Positions 44,297 to 51,496 of a stretch of DNA of 64,000 nt are shown piece by piece. This DNA is from an uncultured Lachnospiraceae bacterium. GTDB taxonomy: Bacteria; Bacillota; Clostridia; Lachnospirales; Lachnospiraceae. Position 1 is the first letter of the stretch, and each line of letters opens with the position of its first letter. The notes under the pieces are model-generated. The model did not search any database. It was not told the origin of the DNA and was given only the letters and a program-made list of their open reading frames with translations. Position numbers and translations under genes: made by a program. Location of the stretch: positions 1 to 64,000 of the forward strand of contig CAJUPI010000005.1 of NCBI GenBank assembly GCA_910588125.1. Reading direction: 5' to 3'.

Positions 44297-45781
44297 TCAC
44301 CGCACCTCCTGTTCTGCTGTCTTTCTGGCAAGTTCTGGCAACCCATACCGGCGGCCGGATTCATAGGCATAGCCTGCCCGGATAATGCTTTTTTCCTTAA
44401 AGCAATCTCCGATCAGCTGTAACCCTATCGGCAGGCCCTTTGAATCCCGTCCGCATGGTACGCTCATCGCCGGCAATCCAGCCAAATTGACGGCAATCGT
44501 ATAGATATCACCCAAATACATTTTTAACGGATCCTTTAAGGATTCTCCCAGCCTCGGCGCCGTAGACGGCGCTGCCGGGCCAAGAATCACATCATACTGG
44601 GCAAACGCCTTATCAAATGCCTGTTTAATCAACGCCTTTGTGCGAAGTGCTTTCAGATAGTAGGCGTCATAATATCCACTGCTGAGCACAAAGGAACCCA
44701 GCATAATCCGACGCTTTACTTCCGCGCCGAATCCCTCGGAACGGCTCTTTTTATACATGCTGTGCAGCCCTTCATAACTCTGAGAGCGATAGCCGTACTT
44801 GACACCATCAAACCGGGACAAATTGGAGCTGGCCTCGGCGGAAGCAATTACATAATAGGCCGGGATCGCATATTCCACCAGGCTCAGATCAAATTCCTCC
44901 ACGATAGCTCCCTTATCCGCCAGTTCCTTAGCGGCTGCCAGCACCGCTGTTTTTACTTCTTCATCCAGCCCCTCTCCCAGGTAATCTCTGGGAATTCCGA
45001 TCCGCATCCCCCGTACATCCTCGGCCAGCGCACTGGTAAAATCACAATCCTCCCGCCGGATTGAGGTGCTGTCTTTTTTATCATAAGAAGCAATCACCTC
45101 CAAAATGGCGGCGCAATCCGCCACATTGCGGGCTACCGGCCCGATCTGATCCAGCGAGGAGCCATAAGCAACCAATCCATAGCGGGAAACCGTGCCATAG
45201 GTCGGCTTGATTCCCGTCACCCCGCAAAAGGAGCTGGGCTGCCGGATAGAACCACCGGTATCCGATCCCAATGCATAAAAGCACTCCCCGGAGGCCACTG
45301 CCGCACAGGAGCCGCCAGAGGATCCCCCTGGCACATGTGCCGGATTCCAGGGATTCTTTGTCTCCCCGAAGGCGGATGTCTCTGTCGTGCTTCCCATGGC
45401 AAATTCATCCATGTTGGTCTTTCCCAAAATCACAGCTCCCGCCTGAATCAGGTTTTTTACCGCCTCCGCCGTATAAGACGGCACAAAGTTCTTGAGAATT
45501 TGGGAGCTGCAGGTAGTTGGCAGCCCTGCCAGGCATATATTATCCTTCACTGCCATTGGCACTCCTGCCAGGGGTCCGGTCAGCATACCGCTGTCTATCT
45601 TATCCTGCACCTTGGCCGCCTGCCGGCGCGCCCCTTCCTCATCCACAGTCACATAGCAGTTCAGCTCCTTCTCCAGGGCTTTGATCTGAGCCAGCGCCGC
45701 CTCTGTAGCCTCCATGACGCCGATCTCTCTTTTTTTGATCTTTCTACCCAGCTCCACAGCAGTCAATTCCAGGATATTCAT
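44297..45781 (-). CDS. gatA: Asp/Glu-tRNA amidotransferase subunit A (amidase)
   Basis: Start at ATG 45781 with GAGGAG upstream (494 residues). Amidase-signature residues are visible: Lys in MAVKDNICLAG near 75, PGGSSGGSCAAVASG near 150, and GSDTGGSIRQPSSFCG near 170, which gives the Ser-cisSer-Lys triad. It hydrolyses glutamine (or asparagine) and channels ammonia to GatB. The gene lies 35 nt after gatC. The length is normal. No anomaly was seen. Confidence 0.97.
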   Translation of the reverse strand: MNILELTAVELGRKIKKREIGVMEATEAALAQIKALEKELNCYVTVDEEGARRQAAKVQDKIDSGMLTGPLAGVPMAVKDNICLAGLPTTCSSQILKNFVPSYTAEAVKNLIQAGAVILGKTNMDEFAMGSTTETSAFGETKNPWNPAHVPGGSSGGSCAAVASGECFYALGSDTGGSIRQPSSFCGVTGIKPTYGTVSRYGLVAYGSSLDQIGPVARNVADCAAILEVIASYDKKDSTSIRREDCDFTSALAEDVRGMRIGIPRDYLGEGLDEEVKTAVLAAAKELADKGAIVEEFDLSLVEYAIPAYYVIASAEASSNLSRFDGVKYGYRSQSYEGLHSMYKKSRSEGFGAEVKRRIMLGSFVLSSGYYDAYYLKALRTKALIKQAFDKAFAQYDVILGPAAPSTAPRLGESLKDPLKMYLGDIYTIAVNLAGLPAMSVPCGRDSKGLPIGLQLIGDCFKEKSIIRAGYAYESGRRYGLPELARKTAEQEVR

Positions 45782-45816
45782 CTTCTTCGCTCCTCTCTGT
45801 CCCATCCGCTTTCCCA

Positions 45817-46110
45817 TTACTCTACCGTCTTTGGCACCTGAAAAGCTCCATCCTTTTGCTTTGGTGCATTTCTCAGAATATTTTCTCTGTCGTCGCCATT
45901 GGCCACCACATCCTCCCGAAAGACATTGTTTACCGGAAACACATGAGACATCGGCTCCACCCCTTCCGTATCCAATTCGTTCAATTTATCGATATAGTCC
46001 AGCATCCTGCCCATATCCCTTTTGGCTGCCTCCTTTTCCTCCGGGGAAAGCTCCAGCTTCGCCAGAATAGCCACATATTCCATCGTCTCATCACTGATCA
46101 CGTTTGCCAT
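45817..46110 (-). CDS. gatC: Asp/Glu-tRNA amidotransferase subunit C
   Basis: Start at ATG 46110 behind AAAGGAG (97 residues). The protein shows ISDETMEYVAILAKLELSPEEKE, LNELDTEGVEPMSHVFPVNNVFREDVV and an end rich in charged residues. It wraps around GatA and GatB and stabilises the complex. Position between aspS (29 nt) and gatA is that of a transamidosome operon. Confidence 0.96.
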   Translation of the reverse strand: MANVISDETMEYVAILAKLELSPEEKEAAKRDMGRMLDYIDKLNELDTEGVEPMSHVFPVNNVFREDVVANGDDRENILRNAPKQKDGAFQVPKTVE

Positions 46111-46139
46111 TTTGTACTCCTTTCCGTCCACTGCCCGCA

Positions 46140-47471
46140 CTAAGGCTCCAGCCTTGTTACATCGCGTGGAAACATGGTAGTCTCCCGAACATTCTGTTCA
46201 TCCAAAAGCCGCATGGTCAACCGTTCCAGGCCGATTCCCAGACCGCCGTGAGGCGGCATTCCATACTTGAAAATCATCAGATAATCCCTGATATCCTCCG
46301 GATCCATACCCCGTCCGGCCATTTTTTCCAAAATAGCTTCATAATTATGAATGCGCTGTCCGCCTGTGGTAATCTCCAGGCCTTTATAAAGCAGATCAAA
46401 GCTCAGGGTAAAACGATTATCCTCCGGATCATCCATTGCATAAAAAGGACGTTTTTTGGAGGGATAGTGCGTGACAAATACAAAGTCACTGTCATACTCT
46501 TCCTTAAAATAACGGCCAATCAGCATTTCCTCCTCTGGTTCCAAATCAAACGGATTGCGGATTTTGCGATTATATTTCTCAGAAACCAGCTCCTTTGCCT
46601 TGTCAAAACGCACCTGCGGGATCCGGTCAATCTCTGGCAATGTCACCCCCAGCAGCTCCAGCTCCTTTAAATATTCCCGCTTCAAAAGGCCCATCGTATA
46701 CTGCAAAAAACCGGTTTCCATGGCCATTACATCTTCAAAACCGTCAATATATCCCATCTCAAAATCCAGGCTGATATATTCGTTCAAATGGCGGGTAGTA
46801 TTGTGCTTTTCCGCCCGAAACACAGGCGCCGCCTCAAATACTCTGTCATATACCCCCACCATCGTCTGCTTATAAAACTGAGGGCTCTGTCCTAACTCCG
46901 CCCGTTTGTTGAAATAATTCAGCTTAAATACATTTGCCCCGCCTTCTGCTCCCCGGGATACGATTTTCGGTGTGCGGATCTCCGTAAAACCCTGGCTGAA
47001 TAAGAATTCCCGAAAGCCTCTCACGATTCCTTCCTGAATCTTGAACTTCGCCCGCTCCCGCACATTGCGCAGCGAAATCGGCCGCAATGCCAGCTTTGTC
47101 TCCAGAGAAGTGTTCATTTTCCATTTGTTAATGGCCAGCGGAAGCACTTCTGCCGGCTCCGAGAGTACCCGGATCTCTGACAGGCGCAGCTCAAATCCCT
47201 GCGGCGCCCGCTCCTCTTTGGCCACCATACCACTCACCTCTACCGCGGATTCCTCCTTCAGTTCCTTCAAAGCGAAATGGGTCTTCCCCTTTTCATACAC
47301 ACACTGCACCAATCCTTCACGCCTGCGCAAAATCACAAACGCCACATCTCCCATATCCCGGATATTATGCACTGCTCCGTAAAGCTTTACCTCTTTCCCT
47401 TCATAGTCTCCCTCAAGAATCTCCCGGATTTCCAGAGTCTCCTTTTCCTTCACACCTGTCAAGAATTCCAT
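46140..47471 (-). CDS. aspS: Archaeal-type, probably non-discriminating aspartyl-tRNA synthetase
   Basis: The start is ATG 47471, behind AAAGGAG (443 residues); the open frame runs far upstream into the T-box leader and must not be used. The OB-fold (about 10-110: GKEVKLYGAVHNIRDMGDVAFVILRRREGLVQCV) and class II catalytic core (RAEKHNTTRHLNEYISLDFEMGY; GLGIGLERLTMRLL near 415) are of the short archaeal/eukaryal kind, lacking the bacterial GAD insertion. Clustering with gatCAB implies that it charges both tRNA(Asp) and tRNA(Asn) with Asp, with GatCAB converting the latter to Asn-tRNA. The residues that set discrimination were not tested. Confidence 0.93.
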   Translation of the reverse strand: MEFLTGVKEKETLEIREILEGDYEGKEVKLYGAVHNIRDMGDVAFVILRRREGLVQCVYEKGKTHFALKELKEESAVEVSGMVAKEERAPQGFELRLSEIRVLSEPAEVLPLAINKWKMNTSLETKLALRPISLRNVRERAKFKIQEGIVRGFREFLFSQGFTEIRTPKIVSRGAEGGANVFKLNYFNKRAELGQSPQFYKQTMVGVYDRVFEAAPVFRAEKHNTTRHLNEYISLDFEMGYIDGFEDVMAMETGFLQYTMGLLKREYLKELELLGVTLPEIDRIPQVRFDKAKELVSEKYNRKIRNPFDLEPEEEMLIGRYFKEEYDSDFVFVTHYPSKKRPFYAMDDPEDNRFTLSFDLLYKGLEITTGGQRIHNYEAILEKMAGRGMDPEDIRDYLMIFKYGMPPHGGLGIGLERLTMRLLDEQNVRETTMFPRDVTRLEP

Positions 47472-47528
47472 TGTCTGCTCCTTTCTGCCGATTGTGATAA
47501 GCCTTGCCGCTTTTCTGAAAAACACAAC

Positions 47529-47569
47529 AAAAAACCGCCCCGGAATACTGTTACATATTCCGGGACGGG
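47529..47569 (-). terminator. T-box terminator in the aspS leader
   Basis: Minus-strand stem CCGTCCCGGAATA/TATTCCGGGGCGG around TGTAACAG (47569-47535), followed by six T residues (47534-47529). It is the terminator member of the terminator/antiterminator switch. Confidence 0.9.
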
Positions 47570-47850
47570 ACATCATTCTCAAAAGAACATGCTCCGCGGT
47601 ACCACCCGCATTGAGATCGGCCTTTTGCCAAGGCCGCTGCTCCGCTCTTGGCACGTAACGAGTGCCATCCGGGTATCCCTACTTGTGATCCATCGCTATA
47701 AATCAAAAATACAGCGGTTCGAAATACCGGCTCCGGAGTGTTCCCTGTCTGCCTGGTCCAACCTGACGGCGCTCTCAGCCGGTGACGCCATCTTTCTGTC
47801 GAAGTCCCTGGGCAAGAGTCTCCTTCTCTGCCTTTTTCGTGCTTTGCCGC
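47535..47850 (-). promoter_or_regulatory. T-box riboswitch leader of aspS-gatCAB
   Basis: The minus strand contains the T-box core GGGTGGTACCGCGG (47607-47594), with the tRNA-acceptor-binding GGTACC region, a Stem I region (about 47845-47730) and the terminator. Folding the base of Stem I by eye (GGAG against CTCC) puts the triplet AAC (47742-47740), followed by A, next to the basal helix, the usual specifier place. AAC would mean tRNA(Asn). The base before it makes GAAC (47743-47740), so GAA (Glu) overlaps it. An Asn specifier fits a transamidation operon. The structure was not computed. With the promoter, it fills the gene-free stretch 47472-48030. Confidence 0.88.
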
Positions 47851-47864
47851 ACTAAATTGGTATT

Positions 47865-47893
47865 ATATTAGCACACCCGATTTTTGATTGCAA
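47865..47893 (-). promoter_or_regulatory. Promoter of the T-box/aspS operon
   Basis: Minus strand TTGCAA (47893-47888), 17-nt spacer, TAATAT (47870-47865), placing the start at about the head of the T-box leader. Confidence 0.6.
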
Positions 47894-48030
47894 TACCTAA
47901 TTTTCACAAACATTCTTATCCTTCTGTGTTCTCTGTTGGTATTCTTCGCCAGCAGAATCCGCAAAATCCCTGATACCTTCGGGAGACATCCCCCTCTGTA
48001 CTTTCTGCTCCAATCCCCTAGTGCTCAACC

Positions 48031-48777
48031 TTACCCCTGAATAAACCGGCTCAAAAACTCCTGGGTCTTCGCTTTCCTCGGGCTTCCAAAGATATCCTCC
48101 GGACTCCCTTCTTCTTCGATCACGCCGTCTGCCATAAATACTACATGGCTGGACACATCCCGGGCAAAGGCCATCTCGTGCGTCACAATGATCATAGTGA
48201 TTCCTTCTTTGGCCAGGGTCCGCATAACTGCCAGCACCTCTCCCACCATCTGCGGATCCAGCGCTGACGTCGGCTCGTCAAACAACAGCACTTCCGGTTC
48301 CATCGCCAGCGCCCGGGCAATCGCCACCCGCTGCTTCTGTCCGCCGGAAATCTGCCGCGGCTTAGCGTTGATATAGGGCGCCATGCCAACCTTTTCCAGA
48401 TATCGCATGGCATTCTTCTTTGCTTCCTCTTTTCCCTTTTTCAGAACCTTGGTCTGTCCGATCATACAGTTTTCTAACACTGTCATATTATTGAACAGAT
48501 TAAAACTCTGAAATACCATCCCCACCCGGGAACGATATGCCGGGACATTAACCCCATGATCCGTAATATCCTTTTCATGGTACAGAATCTCTCCTGTGGT
48601 AGGCGTCTCCAGCATATTGATGCACCGCAAAAGCGTGGATTTCCCGGAACCGGAAGCGCCAATAATACAGGTCACGTCTCCGGTATCCACCTGAAAATCA
48701 ATGTCCCGCAGCACCACATGTTTTCCAAAGGCTTTGCTCAAATGACGCACTTCCAATACATGCCCGTTCTCAGTCAT
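48031..48777 (-). CDS. Polar amino-acid ABC transporter, ATP-binding protein (GlnQ-type)
   Basis: The 248-residue ATPase has a Walker A GASGSGKSTLLRCIN near residue 37, the Q-loop in GMVFQSFNLF near 90, the ABC signature ISGGQKQRVAIARAL near 145, Walker B VLLFDEPTSALDP near 168 and the H-loop in IIVTHEMAFA. It energises uptake of polar amino acids. Its ATG overlaps the permease stop as ATGA, with GGAGG upstream, so translation is coupled. The order is binding protein, (small frame), permease, ATPase. Substrate: an amino acid, not resolvable further. Confidence 0.95.
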   Translation of the reverse strand: MTENGHVLEVRHLSKAFGKHVVLRDIDFQVDTGDVTCIIGASGSGKSTLLRCINMLETPTTGEILYHEKDITDHGVNVPAYRSRVGMVFQSFNLFNNMTVLENCMIGQTKVLKKGKEEAKKNAMRYLEKVGMAPYINAKPRQISGGQKQRVAIARALAMEPEVLLFDEPTSALDPQMVGEVLAVMRTLAKEGITMIIVTHEMAFARDVSSHVVFMADGVIEEEGSPEDIFGSPRKAKTQEFLSRFIQG

Positions 48778-49568
48778 CCTTTCGCCTCCTTCTTTTCATC
48801 AGGGTACTTGTACATCCCACTGGTATGAGCTAGGGTATCCGTAGTCGCCAAATCGTAATTATCCGAGCCGTCCATCCGATTCTCCATCCAGCGCAGGATA
48901 CGGGAACAAGTGAAGGTCATGATAAAATAAACGATCATCGTAATGGTATAGGTTTCAAAGTTCATATAAAGTGCACCGGCAGCCGCCTTTGTCTTGTAAA
49001 GCAATTCCGCCACGCCAATCACCGAAAGCACGCAGCTGTCCTTGATATTAATAATCAGGTTATTGCCAATCTGCGGCATGATATTGCGCAATGCCTGAGG
49101 CAAAATCACATACAGCATAAGCTGTACATGGGTCATACCGATAGCCTTGGCCCCCTCGGTCTGACCGGAATCAATCGAGAGAATTCCGCCTCGGACCGTC
49201 TCTGCCATATAAGCGCCGGTGTTGATGGACAGGATAAAATACGCTGCCTGCCGCATCGAAGGATTGAACCCCATCAGCGGGAAAAGGCCATAATAAATAA
49301 ACATTGCCTGTGCCATCATGGGGGTCCCCCGGAACACTTCCACATAGGCATTAAGAACCAGCTTTACAAGCCACAAACCGCCTTTTTTTACCGGGTTATC
49401 CTTTTGTTCTGTGGGAATTGTCTGCACTATCCCCACGGCAAAACCAATGATACATCCGATCAATGTACCCACCAATGCAATCTGCAGGCTGACGCCTGCT
49501 CCCTGCAGCATCGACATTCCATAGCGATCAAATACCGCCATTACGCGGCCCAGAAAATCTGTCGGCAT
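48774..49568 (-). CDS. Polar amino-acid ABC transporter, permease
   Basis: The 264-residue His/Glu/Gln/Arg/opine-family permease has about five membrane helices. It also has the cytoplasmic EAA-like loop ...SGQTEGAKAIGMTHVQLMLYVILPQALRNIMPQIGN near residues 150-185, which docks on the ATPase. AAGGAG precedes ATG 49568. The C-terminus is soluble and charged (YPDEKKEAKG). It overlaps the ATPase gene by 4 nt. It is a single permease, so it should act as a homodimer. Confidence 0.95.
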   Translation of the reverse strand: MPTDFLGRVMAVFDRYGMSMLQGAGVSLQIALVGTLIGCIIGFAVGIVQTIPTEQKDNPVKKGGLWLVKLVLNAYVEVFRGTPMMAQAMFIYYGLFPLMGFNPSMRQAAYFILSINTGAYMAETVRGGILSIDSGQTEGAKAIGMTHVQLMLYVILPQALRNIMPQIGNNLIINIKDSCVLSVIGVAELLYKTKAAAGALYMNFETYTITMIVYFIMTFTCSRILRWMENRMDGSDNYDLATTDTLAHTSGMYKYPDEKKEAKG

Positions 49569-49580
49569 ATCCTTCTCTCC

Positions 49581-49730
49581 TTAGTATTCTATCACTCCAG
49601 CGCCTTGACCGGATTGCATTTCGCTAAATATCTTGCCTGAATTTCCATCTGCCACGTTGTTGTCAGTCAACGATGCCACCGCATCGCCTCCCTCTTCCAC
49701 CTTGCAGGCTGAAAATCCATTCTTCATCAT
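49581..49730 (-). CDS. Possible 49-residue small protein between binding protein and permease
   Basis: An open frame from ATG 49730 to TAA 49583-49581 reads MMKNGFSACKVEEGGDA... and ends GAGVIEY. Its stop lies at the ribosome site of the permease gene. It has no convincing ribosome site of its own. The composition (Gly, Asp, Ser) differs from its neighbours. It may be a remnant or not translated; I include it because it fills the 189-nt gap inside an otherwise tight transporter operon. Confidence 0.2.
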   Translation of the reverse strand: MMKNGFSACKVEEGGDAVASLTDNNVADGNSGKIFSEMQSGQGAGVIEY

Positions 49731-49757
49731 TTAGCCGAAAGTAATCCGGTCAAGACA

Positions 49758-50666
49758 CTAGTTTGCCAGCGGCTGAACAGAAATCGCCTCATCCATCATG
49801 CTCGAAAAATCGTCCTTGGTCATCTTACTCAATACGCTGTCAATGGCAGTCTTCAACTCCGTGTTGCCCTTCTTGATGGAAATACCGATATTGATATCCT
49901 CATCCGTCACCTGAAAATCTTCCTCTCCGCCGCCAAACTCCAGCATTACAAAGTTCGGATAGGCAACCAACGCCCCCTTGCCTGTAGGCTGATCCGTAAC
50001 TACCAGATCACATTTGTCTGCATTCAGCGACATCAGCATATCCGGTGCGCTGGCTGTTGCCGCCAGGATATTGGCATCCTCAATCTGAGGCAGGCAATTC
50101 TGATACCAGATCGTGCTCTGCTGAGATGTACAGGTAGCTCCCGCCAAATCCGCCACACTCTTGGCATTCTCATACTTGCTGCCTTTTTTCACCAGAGTAA
50201 CAATCGAGGCATAATAATAAGGTTCGCTGAAATCCACGGCCTGCAAACGCTCCGTAGTGATAGACTGGCCGGCAATCACACAGTCTGCCTGGCCGCTCTG
50301 CAAAGCCGGAATCAGGGAATCCCAGTCCAGGCGGACAATCTGCAAATCATAATCCAGCTCTTCACAGATCTTCTTGGCCATCATCACATCATATCCATAG
50401 GCAAATTCATTGCTCTCCGCAATCGGAACCGCACCGTTGGAATCATCCGGCTGGCTCCAGTTATAAGGGGCATAAGCACATTCCATAGCCACCCGCAGCA
50501 CTTTCTTCTCTCCGGATTTTTCCGCACCTGCTGCTTCTGTCTGTGCTTCCTTACCGGCGGTGGCGGCTGCCGTCTCCGGGGCGCCGCCTCCCTGGCAGGC
50601 ACTCAGAGAAAACACTGTCATCGCTGCCATTGCCACTGCTGCCAATTGTCTCACTGTCTTTTTCAT
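49758..50666 (-). CDS. Amino-acid ABC transporter substrate-binding lipoprotein
   Basis: The 302-residue protein has a lipoprotein signal with the lipobox LSAC (Cys about residue 24). An Ala/Glu/Thr-rich linker follows to about 55. The family-3 solute-binding fold comes next (RVAMECAYAPYNW, FAYGYDVMMAKKICEELDYDL, SITTERLQAVDFSEPYY). It captures a polar amino acid outside the membrane and delivers it to the permease encoded downstream. A clear promoter (50712-50739) lies upstream and overlaps the previous gene's terminator. The ligand (glutamine, cystine or other) cannot be read reliably. Confidence 0.93.
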   Translation of the reverse strand: MKKTVRQLAAVAMAAMTVFSLSACQGGGAPETAAATAGKEAQTEAAGAEKSGEKKVLRVAMECAYAPYNWSQPDDSNGAVPIAESNEFAYGYDVMMAKKICEELDYDLQIVRLDWDSLIPALQSGQADCVIAGQSITTERLQAVDFSEPYYYASIVTLVKKGSKYENAKSVADLAGATCTSQQSTIWYQNCLPQIEDANILAATASAPDMLMSLNADKCDLVVTDQPTGKGALVAYPNFVMLEFGGGEEDFQVTDEDINIGISIKKGNTELKTAIDSVLSKMTKDDFSSMMDEAISVQPLAN

Positions 50667-50711
50667 AATACTTTCCTCTCTTTTTTTTTAAATAAAAGCC
50701 TTTTCGCAAAG

Positions 50712-50739
50712 ATTATACCACAAAAAGAAGCCCTGTCAA
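50712..50739 (-). promoter_or_regulatory. Promoter of the amino-acid ABC transporter operon
   Basis: Minus strand TTGACA (50739-50734), 16-nt spacer, TATAAT (50717-50712). The -35 box lies in the loop of the terminator at 50722-50752. Confidence 0.8.
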
Positions 50740-50752
50740 GGTTTCGGGCTTC
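50722..50752 (-). terminator. Terminator after the cis-prenyltransferase-like gene
   Basis: Minus-strand stem GAAGCCC/GGGCTTC (50752-50746 and 50733-50727) followed by TTTTT (50726-50722), 12 nt after the stop at 50765. Confidence 0.75.
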
Positions 50753-50764
50753 TTCACTCCACAC

Positions 50765-51391
50765 TCATCCCCCTAAAGTAACATCCTGCTTCTCATACCA
50801 CGATAACGCCTGATAAATATGCTTCGGGGTAAAATCCGGCCAGTTATCTTCAATCACATAAATATCCGCATACACTGACTGCACTGGCAAAAAACCAGAC
50901 AGCCGTCTTCTCCCGCCCCACCGGATCACCAGATCTACTCGAGAGACATCCGATGAGCCCATAGCCGGGCCAAAGCTTCCATCATGAAAACCAAGATCCC
51001 ATTGATAGCTGTAATTTACCAGAAAATTAATCTTAATTCCGCCCTCTCCAAAAGTATGCCTGGCCGTGTAGGGCAATAATTCCCTCGGAAACATCGCCGA
51101 TTTCGTATTTCCCAGCACCAGCAGCTCTGCATTCTCCTTTGAAAGGAGCTCTACTGCTTTGACACAGGCATCCGAAAAAGCAACCCTTTGCTTGGATGGC
51201 CGTTTTGTATTATCCACTGTAAATCCATAAAAGGTAAGCTCCTTTACTCCCAGATCCCGGCAAATATGGTACAGCTCCATCCCCGGTAAAATGCCATGAT
51301 GATAGCCGTCCTCTTTTGCCATTCCCTGACCAGTGGCCCAGCGGCGGTTGCCGTCAGGAATGATGCCTATATGTCCGGGTATTCTCTTCAT
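50765..51391 (-). CDS. Cis-prenyltransferase (undecaprenyl diphosphate synthase)-like protein
   Basis: The 208-residue protein carries the family start HIGIIPDGNRRWA (residues 7-19, with the catalytic Asp in PDGNRR) and the C-terminal motif DLVIRWGGRRRLSGFLPVQSVYADIYV...NWPDF. It is shorter than usual (about 240-250), and the conserved FSxENWxRP segment reads FTVDNTKRP. These changes suggest a paralogue with altered chain length or substrate, not the housekeeping UppS, which normally sits with cdsA and frr. The product would be a polyprenyl diphosphate carrier. It is monocistronic, with its own terminator. Confidence 0.8.
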   Translation of the reverse strand: MKRIPGHIGIIPDGNRRWATGQGMAKEDGYHHGILPGMELYHICRDLGVKELTFYGFTVDNTKRPSKQRVAFSDACVKAVELLSKENAELLVLGNTKSAMFPRELLPYTARHTFGEGGIKINFLVNYSYQWDLGFHDGSFGPAMGSSDVSRVDLVIRWGGRRRLSGFLPVQSVYADIYVIEDNWPDFTPKHIYQALSWYEKQDVTLGG

Positions 51392-51435
51392 ATCCCAATT
51401 CCTTCCATCGCCAGCGAATCGATACCTGGCTATCC

Positions 51436-51476
51436 CTAGTGTCTTGGCACGTTTATATTTCGTGCCGGCACACTAG
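51436..51476. terminator. Hairpin between the MATE and cis-prenyltransferase genes
   Basis: CTAGTGT...GGCACG and CGTGCC...ACACTAG form a nested dyad of 41 bp (51436-51476). It lies 20 nt after the MATE gene stop. There is no strong T-run, so it is a terminator or a processing site. Confidence 0.5.
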
Positions 51477-51496
51477 AATATAGAATACCCATTTTT

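Noticed and set aside
47472..47654. Upstream extension of aspS by 61 residues
   Set aside because: It runs through the T-box antiterminator and terminator; the ribosome site AAAGGAG fits only the ATG at 47471.
47897..47989. 30-residue frame downstream of the ABC ATPase gene on the minus strand
   Set aside because: The only G-rich stretch before its ATG is too close to act as a ribosome site, and it overlaps the T-box promoter.
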